Under the pieces are notes generated by a model. That model was not told the origin of the DNA and did not search any database. It saw only the letters and a list, made by a program, of their open reading frames with translations. Shown piece after piece: positions 35,615-41,001 of a DNA stretch of 41,001 nucleotides. Each line of letters begins with the position of its first letter. The first letter of the stretch is position 1. A program made the position numbers and the translations under genes. The DNA lies in contig JALSIC010000089.1 in assembly GCA_026981935.1 (NCBI GenBank), positions 1 to 41,001 on the forward strand, given 5' to 3'. This DNA comes from Gammaproteobacteria bacterium. GTDB taxonomy: Bacteria; Pseudomonadota; Gammaproteobacteria; SZUA-140.

Positions 35615-38011
35615 TCACATGCCCGTCTTTTCCTGATAATCCCCCCAGCGCCAGTCGCGGATCTCCGGCATGTCGATGCCGTGGCGGGTGATGTACTCAC
35701 GGTGTTCGATGAGCTTGTCCTGCAGCCACTGGCGGGTATAGGCGGCATGTACGCCGAGCTTGGGGACACGCCCGATGACATCATTCACCAGATGGAAGCG
35801 GTCGAGATCGTTGCGCACCGCCATGTCGAAGGGCGTGGTGGTGGTACCTTCCTCCTTGTAGCCGCGCACATGGAGATTGCGGTGATTGGTACGGCGGTAG
35901 GTGAGGCGGTGAATGAGCCAGGGATAGCCGTGATAGGCGAAGATGATGGGCCTGTCCACGGTGAACAGGGCATCGAAGTCCTGGTCCGACAGGCCGTGGG
36001 GATGTTCCTCGCGGGGCTGCAGGGTCATGAGATCCACGACGTTGACCACGCGGATCTTGAGGTCCGGCACATGACGGCGCAAAAGATCCACCGCTGCCAG
36101 GGTCTCGATGGTGGGCACGTCCCCGGCACAGGCCATCACCACGTCGGGGTCATCGCCCTGGTCGTTGCTGGCCCACTCCCAGATGCCGATGCCCCGGGTA
36201 CAGTGCTTGATGGCTGCGGACATGTCCAGCCACTGGGGCTGGGGCTGCTTGCCCGCCACGATGACATTGACGAAATTGCGGCTGCGCAGGCACTTGTCGG
36301 TGACATAGAGCAGGCAGTTGGCATCCGGCGGCAGATAGACACGGATGATATCGGCCTTCTTGTTCACCACGTGGTCGATGAAGCCCGGGTCCTGGTGAGA
36401 GAAGCCATTGTGATCCTGGCGCCAGACATGGGAAGTCAGCAGAATGTTGAGGGATGCGATGTCGGCCCGCCAGGGGATCTCGTTGCACACCTTGAGCCAC
36501 TTGGCATGCTGGTTGAACATGGAATCCACGATGTGGATGAAGGCCTCGTAGCAGGAAAACAGGCCGTGCCGCCCGGTAAGCAGGTAACCCTCCAGCCACC
36601 CCTGGCAAGTATGTTCGGAGAGAATCTCCATCACCCGCCCCCGGGGTGACAGATGCTCGTCCTCGGGAAGGGTCCCGGCCATCCAGGCGCGGCCGGTCAC
36701 CTCGAACAGGGCGTCGAGGCGATTGGACGCCGTCTCATCGGGCCCCATGACCCGGAAATTGCGTGTCTCCTCGTTGAGACGCATCACATCCCGCAGCAGG
36801 CGCCCCATGACCCGGGTGGCCTCCCCCAGCACCCGCCCCGGCTCCGGCACCTCCACCGCATACTCACGGAAATCCGGCATCTTCAGGTCGCGCAGCAGGA
36901 CACCGCCGTTGGCATGGGGATTGGCTCCCATGCGCCGCTTGCCCTGGGGCGCCAGGGCACGCAGCTCGGGGCGGGGGGCACCGTTGCCGTCAAACAATTC
37001 CTCAGGCCGGTAGCTCTTCAGCCACGCCTCCAGAAGACGCAGATGCTGGGGGTTGTCGGCCAGTCCCGACAGTGGCACCTGGTGAGAGCGCCAGAAACCT
37101 TCCGTCTTCTTGCCGTCCACCTCCTTCGGCCCCGTCCAGCCCTTGGGTGTCTGCAGAATGATCATGGGCCAGCGGGGCAGGGTGGTGTCACCCTCCTCAC
37201 GCGCCACGCGCTGGATGGCGCGGATCTCCGCCAGCACCGCTTCCAGGGTCGCGGCCATCTGCTGGTGCATGATGCGGGGATCATCCCCGGCCACGAACCA
37301 GGGCCGATAGCCATAGCCCAGGAAGAGGCGCTCCAGATCCTCCTGCGGCATGCGCGCCAGCACCGTGGGATTGGCGATCTTGTAGCCGTTGAGGTGGAGA
37401 ATGGGCAGCACCGCGCCGTCGCGGGCAGGATTGAGAAACTTGTTGGAGTGCCAGGCCGTGGCCAGGGGGCCCGTCTCCGCCTCGCCATCTCCCACCACGC
37501 AGGCCACGATCAGATCCGGATTGTCAAAGGCCGCACCAAAGGCATGGGCCAGGGCATAACCCAGCTCACCGCCCTCGTGAATGGACCCCGGTGTCTCCGG
37601 CGCCACGTGGCTGGGCACACCGCCGGGGAAGGAGAACTGCTTGAACAGGCGCTTCATGCCGGTCTCGTCCAGGGGCACATTGGGATAGAACTCGGAATAC
37701 GTGCCCTCCAGCCAGGTATTGGCCACCAGGCCGGGGCCGCCGTGGCCGGGACCCGTGATGTAGATCATGTCCAGATCGTGATGCCTGATGAGGCGGTTGA
37801 GGTGTGCGTAGATGAAGTTCAGGCCCGGCGTGGTGCCCCAGTGGCCCAGCAGGCGCGGCTTGACATGTTCCAGGCGCAGGGGCTCTTTGAGGAGGGGGTT
37901 GTCATAGAGGTAGATCTGCCCCACCGACAGATAGTTGGCCGCGCGCCAGTAGGCATCGATGAGCGCCAGCTCTTCCTCGTCCAGCAATTCTTCCTTGGCC
38001 CGTTCCATCAT
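35615..38011 (-). CDS. xfp: Phosphoketolase (xylulose-5-P / fructose-6-P)
   Basis: Thiamine-diphosphate enzyme cleaving xylulose 5-phosphate (and possibly fructose 6-phosphate) with phosphate into acetyl phosphate and a sugar phosphate. The protein is 798 residues, full length. Motifs are [45 protein letters not shown], the ThDP/Mg segment [22 protein letters not shown], the middle domain around [22 protein letters not shown], and [19 protein letters not shown] ribosome site precedes two adjacent ATGs (38011 and 38008). Paired with ackA, it makes a phosphoketolase shunt yielding acetate and ATP. Single- or dual-substrate specificity cannot be told here. Confidence 0.95.
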   Translation of the reverse strand: MMERAKEELLDEEELALIDAYWRAANYLSVGQIYLYDNPLLKEPLRLEHVKPRLLGHWGTTPGLNFIYAHLNRLIRHHDLDMIYITGPGHGGPGLVANTWLEGTYSEFYPNVPLDETGMKRLFKQFSFPGGVPSHVAPETPGSIHEGGELGYALAHAFGAAFDNPDLIVACVVGDGEAETGPLATAWHSNKFLNPARDGAVLPILHLNGYKIANPTVLARMPQEDLERLFLGYGYRPWFVAGDDPRIMHQQMAATLEAVLAEIRAIQRVAREEGDTTLPRWPMIILQTPKGWTGPKEVDGKKTEGFWRSHQVPLSGLADNPQHLRLLEAWLKSYRPEELFDGNGAPRPELRALAPQGKRRMGANPHANGGVLLRDLKMPDFREYAVEVPEPGRVLGEATRVMGRLLRDVMRLNEETRNFRVMGPDETASNRLDALFEVTGRAWMAGTLPEDEHLSPRGRVMEILSEHTCQGWLEGYLLTGRHGLFSCYEAFIHIVDSMFNQHAKWLKVCNEIPWRADIASLNILLTSHVWRQDHNGFSHQDPGFIDHVVNKKADIIRVYLPPDANCLLYVTDKCLRSRNFVNVIVAGKQPQPQWLDMSAAIKHCTRGIGIWEWASNDQGDDPDVVMACAGDVPTIETLAAVDLLRRHVPDLKIRVVNVVDLMTLQPREEHPHGLSDQDFDALFTVDRPIIFAYHGYPWLIHRLTYRRTNHRNLHVRGYKEEGTTTTPFDMAVRNDLDRFHLVNDVIGRVPKLGVHAAYTRQWLQDKLIEHREYITRHGIDMPEIRDWRWGDYQEKTGM

Positions 38012-38441
38012 GTTTGTCCCCCTCCATTATTGGTCATCTTCATGACCCAGTGTGCATTGTACGCCCACAAAACAGGAATTTCCCCTCAAGGCCGGCATTG
38101 AAGTTTCAAGCAGGAAGCTTGTAGCCTCACCAGGCGGGTCCATTCCCGCCCATGCGCCGGAATACGGTGCTGTCCTGACCTGTCTGATTTTTTACTCAGT
38201 TTTTGGAATATGCAAACATGGACAACACCACCATGGATACTCCGGACAATTGTACTTGGCAAATAGAGGACAGCCATTCAACATTGCGGGCCGCATCCAT
38301 ATGCCACATTTCGTTGCCACCCTGCTCTCCCCTTGTCGCCTGTTGAGACCACATTTCATCCTTGCTGCGTATGTCAAGTATTCATACGATCAGATACAGC
38401 AACGCAGGATATAGCGCCACCGTGAAAAAGAGCCTTTTGAC
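38012..38441. other. Divergent intergenic region, phosphoketolase / DedA fusion
   Basis: No gene is seen over 430 bp. The stretch 38180-38410 is clearly more AT-rich than the genes and should hold the divergent promoters. A 42-codon frame beginning at 38219 lacks a ribosome site. No repeat is shared with the rest of the window. Confidence 0.5.
38362..38390 (+). promoter_or_regulatory. Possible promoter of the DedA fusion gene
   Basis: TTGCTG (38362-38367), 17 bp, then TACGAT (38385-38390), about 50 bp before the start codon. Reasonable sigma70-like match in an AT-rich region, not proven. Confidence 0.35.
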
Positions 38442-40436
38442 ATGGAGCTGTTCGAAAATATAGCAAAATGGATCGCCCAGAATCCCGAGATCGCGGGATT
38501 ACTGGTGTTCGCGGTGGCTTTCACCGAGTCCCTCGTCCTGGTGGGCCTGCTGATCCCCGGCGCAACACTCATGTTCGCCGCCGGCGCCCTGGTGGGCACG
38601 GGCAGCCTGGCCTTCTGGCCCACCCTTGCCTGGGCCGTGGCCGGCGCGGTGGCCGGCGACGGCCTCAGTTTCTGGCTGGGCTGGCATTACAAGGACCGTC
38701 TCAGGACCAAATGGCCCTTCTCCCGCCATCAGGACTGGCTGGCGCGGGGCGAGGTCTTTTTCCGCCGCCACGGCAACATGAGCATCGCCCTGGGCCGTTT
38801 CGTCGGGCCGGTACGCCCCATTATCCCGGCGGTGGCCGGCATGATGGGCATGAGGCCCTTTCGTTTTGCCGTGGTCAACGTCGTCTCCGCCCTGTTGTGG
38901 GCACCGGCCTATCTGCTCCCCGGCGTGGCCTTCGGCTCCTCCCTGGCGCTGGCCGGCCAGGTGGCGGGCCGCCTGGCCATTCTGCTCGTCGGCCTGCTGC
39001 TGGCCTTGTGGTTCGTCTTCTGGCTGGTACGCCGCCTCTACCGCAGCATCCAGCCCCGCGCGGCCGTCTTCGCCGCTGAACTCCTGCACTGGGGCCGCAA
39101 CCATCCGCTCCTGGGACGGCTCACCAATGCCCTGCTGGACCCGGCAACGCCCCCGCTTCGCGCCCTCCTCGTTCTCGCCCTGCTGCTGCTGGGCGGTGCC
39201 TGGCTGCTCTTCGCCCTGACACTCTATGCCGGCCTTTATGCCCGCTTTGATCTCATCGACGAAAACGTCTATCACCTGTTCAGCAACCTGCGCACGCCCT
39301 GGGGGGATCATCTCATGGTGTTTCTCTCGCAACTGGGCGATGCCGTGGTCATGGTCACCGTGGCGGTCGTCACACTCGTCCTGCTGGGCTGGCAACGGCG
39401 CTGGCGGGAGATGCGTTACTGGCTGGCGGCGCTGACCTTCACCGTCGCCGAACTGCTGTTCCTGCAGCAGATCGGCAGCTTCGGCAACGAGGCGCCGCAC
39501 GCGCCCATGGTTCAGAGTGTCATCCTCTATGGCTTCCTCGCCGTGTTCCTCAGCCAGGCCCTGCCGCCCCAGCGGCGCTGGCTGCCCTACGCCTGGGCCG
39601 TCCTGCTGATCAGCGCCATCGCGCTGGCACGGCTCTATCTGGGGGCAATCCGGGTTTCTGACCTCCTTGGCGACCTGGGACTGGGCGGCGCCTGGGTGAT
39701 CCTGCTGGGCATTGCCTACAATCGCCACGTGGCGACACGTCGCGCCATTTCCCACCTGCCTCCCGTCCTGTTGCTGACCTTGACCGCCGTCGGCGGCTGG
39801 CAGATGGCCTTCTCCCATGAAGAGGCCCTGCGTCGCCATGCCCTGCAAGCGGTCATCCAGCCCATGCAGGCCCAGGCCTGGTGGACCCATGGCTGGCGGA
39901 CACTGCCGGCCTTCCGCATCGACCTGGGAGGTGACTACGAACAGCCTCTCAATGTGCAATGGGCAGGGGAACTGGATCCCCTGCACGCCTTGCTGCAGGC
40001 GCGGGGCTGGCGGGAACCGCCCCCTCTCGACTTCGTCTCCTCTCTCTACTGGCTGCTGACTGACACGCCGCTGGCGGATCTGCCGGTGCTGCCCCAGCTC
40101 CATGAGGGTCATCACGAAAGCCTGCTGCTGGTGCGCCCTCTCACAGATTCACAGCAACTGGTCCTGCGCCTGTGGCCGGCCGACATCCATCTCTACCCCG
40201 GGGCCGTCCCCCTGTGGGTCGGCACGGTCGCGCGCCTGGAGGCACGACGTATCGGCTTTTTCACCCTGCCGGTCACCAGCACCGAATTCGATAATCCCTT
40301 GCGACTGCTGGAGCAGGATCTGCGCCAGCTCCCCCGACGCCGGGCGCAGAGATCACTGGTCATTCCGGAAGGACTGCAATGGCAGGGGCAGGTCTTGCTG
40401 CTGAAACGCCAGGCCGGCGCCAGCAGGCAACAATAA
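38442..40436 (+). CDS. DedA / PAP2-like / LssY-type fusion membrane protein
   Basis: A 664-residue membrane protein. Residues 1-190 form a DedA (SNARE-associated) domain (FAVAFTESLVLVGLLIPGATLMFAAGALVG; FFRRHGNMSIALGRFVGPVRPIIPAVAGMM), a family linked to lipid-carrier flipping. Residues about 235-430 look like a PAP2 phosphatase fold, but the catalytic signature is degraded: no PSGH is seen and the last motif reads ARLYLGAIRVSDLLGD, with Ile where the catalytic His is expected. The C-terminal about 200 residues resemble the LssY C-terminal domain (WWTHGWRTLPAFRIDLGG; LHALLQARGWREPPPLDF). Similar three-part proteins exist in other proteobacteria. The likely role is in envelope lipid handling, without its own phosphatase activity. 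Confidence 0.85.
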   Translation: MELFENIAKWIAQNPEIAGLLVFAVAFTESLVLVGLLIPGATLMFAAGALVGTGSLAFWPTLAWAVAGAVAGDGLSFWLGWHYKDRLRTKWPFSRHQDWLARGEVFFRRHGNMSIALGRFVGPVRPIIPAVAGMMGMRPFRFAVVNVVSALLWAPAYLLPGVAFGSSLALAGQVAGRLAILLVGLLLALWFVFWLVRRLYRSIQPRAAVFAAELLHWGRNHPLLGRLTNALLDPATPPLRALLVLALLLLGGAWLLFALTLYAGLYARFDLIDENVYHLFSNLRTPWGDHLMVFLSQLGDAVVMVTVAVVTLVLLGWQRRWREMRYWLAALTFTVAELLFLQQIGSFGNEAPHAPMVQSVILYGFLAVFLSQALPPQRRWLPYAWAVLLISAIALARLYLGAIRVSDLLGDLGLGGAWVILLGIAYNRHVATRRAISHLPPVLLLTLTAVGGWQMAFSHEEALRRHALQAVIQPMQAQAWWTHGWRTLPAFRIDLGGDYEQPLNVQWAGELDPLHALLQARGWREPPPLDFVSSLYWLLTDTPLADLPVLPQLHEGHHESLLLVRPLTDSQQLVLRLWPADIHLYPGAVPLWVGTVARLEARRIGFFTLPVTSTEFDNPLRLLEQDLRQLPRRRAQRSLVIPEGLQWQGQVLLLKRQAGASRQQ

Positions 40437-40475
40437 TCGAGAGTTGCCTCCTAATGCAGCATGCAAGTGACGCCT

Positions 40476-40543
40476 GTCATGTCGAGCGCAGCGGGAAATC
40501 TTGGGGACAGTGGGACAGGATTTTCCCCCTCGGTCGAAATGAC
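40476..40543 (+). repeat. Diverged 68-bp palindrome copy
   Basis: GTCATGTCGAGCGCAGCG at the left and CCTCGGTCGAAATGAC at the right, the same architecture as the 67-bp family with more changes in the centre. Confidence 0.75.
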
Positions 40544-40551
40544 ACTTCTTC

Positions 40552-41001
40552 GTCATTCCGAGCCCAGCGAGGAATCTTAAGCTGCTGGCACAAGATTTCT
40601 CCCTTCGGTCGAAATGACAGAGAAGTAAGGCCGCGAAATGACAAGGAGGTGCGGTCGAAATGACAAGGGACGGTTGGCCAAGCCCCCCTGTCATTCCGCA
40701 ACCCCCTTTTGTCATTCCGAGCGCAGCGAGGAATCTGAAACCGCCGACACAAGATTTCCCCCTTCGGTCGAAATGACAGAGAAGTAAGGTCGCGAAATGA
40801 CAAGGAGGTGCGGTCGAAATGACAAGGGACGGTTGGCCAAGCCCCCTGTCATTCCACCCCCTTTTGTCATTCCGAGCGCAGCGAGGAATCTGAAACCGCC
40901 GACACAAGATTTCCCCCTTCGGTCAAAATGACAGAGAAGTAAGGTCGCGAAATGACAAGGAGGTGCGGTCGAAATGACAAGGGACGGTTGGCCAAGCCCC
41001 C
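40552..41001 (+). repeat. Tandem array of 155-159-bp units, each headed by a 67-bp palindrome
   Basis: Units begin at 40552, 40711 and 40866. Each starts with a 67-bp palindrome (40552-40618, 40711-40777, 40866-40932), then a spacer with further GAAATGAC motifs and GGGACGGTTGGCCAAGCCCC. Units 2 and 3 are nearly identical; unit 1 is more diverged. The third unit runs to the window edge, so the array may continue. Confidence 0.88.

Larger units (their letters stand above)
40437..41001. other. Gene-free right edge made of repeats
   Basis: After the fusion gene stop the window is entirely repeat DNA: one diverged palindrome at 40476-40543, then tandem units of 159 and 155 bp and a third cut by the window end. 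All open frames here (HFDRREKSC-type peptides) are translations of repeats. Confidence 0.75.

Noticed and set aside
38219-38347. 42-codon plus-strand frame in the phosphoketolase / DedA gap
   Set aside because: No ribosome site, no recognisable features, and it lies where divergent promoters are expected.
40353-40907. 184-residue minus-strand frame with repeated CHFDRREKSC-like blocks
   Set aside because: It is a translation of the tandem palindrome repeats, not a Cys-repeat protein.
40552-41001. Possible CRISPR array
   Set aside because: Repeat units are about 155 bp, internally palindromic and themselves nearly identical through the spacers; there are no short unique spacers and no cas genes.

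Overview
The window reads as a high-GC gammaproteobacterial chromosome segment, most probably from a chemolithotroph-like lineage near Chromatiales/Ectothiorhodospiraceae (the lineage is inferred from gene content and style; no rRNA marker is present). The housekeeping half (about 390-19825) carries the gene set that in Escherichia coli lies between ffh and ssrA (ypjD, corB-like, grpE, nadK, recN, bamE, rnfH, ratA, smpB, ssrA). Here it is rearranged and mixed with hrcA, dnaK, dnaJ, dapB and fur.

Region 1 (390-5311): cytochrome c assembly-type membrane protein YpjD and a CNNM/CBS/CorC transporter on +, then recN and nadK on -. nadK carries an in-frame 15-bp tandem repeat. Region 2 (5498-12068): heat-shock locus hrcA-grpE-dnaK-dnaJ followed by dapB. 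hrcA has a sigma70-type promoter next to a CIRCE-like operator, and dnaK has a sigma32-type promoter overlapping the end of grpE. A 262-bp MITE-like element with 23-bp terminal inverted repeats and TA flanks sits between hrcA and grpE and supplies the hrcA stop codon. Region 3 (12110-16848): a response regulator with GGDEF and EAL domains, a 56-aa acidic protein, a predicted outer-membrane barrel, fur, bamE, rnfH and ratA. Region 4 (16849-19861): dispersed repeats, an SNF-family sodium symporter, smpB and tmRNA, with promoter boxes and terminators.

Region 5 (20193-38011) is one long run of minus-strand genes. In transcription order it is phosphoketolase and acetate kinase; a small Cys-containing exported protein followed by a Cus-type copper/silver RND efflux system (outer-membrane factor, adaptor with duplicated metal-binding domain and Met-rich tail, CusA-like pump) and a PII-like protein; an overlapping four-gene envelope cassette (LolA-like carrier, ABC ATPase, a permease that is two fused FtsX/MacB-type halves, an outer-membrane barrel) followed by a patatin-like lipase; and finally a small secreted protein with two CX7C motifs. 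Region 6 (38442-40436) is a DedA-PAP2-like-LssY fusion protein.

The same 67-bp imperfect palindrome occurs near both window edges and in the middle (29-95, 16995-17061, and four copies from 40476). In two places it is preceded by partial units spaced exactly 22 bp apart. The strongest candidates for new biology are the Lol-like cassette with its double permease and lipase, the PII-like protein in the metal efflux operon, the MITE in the heat-shock locus and the palindrome family.
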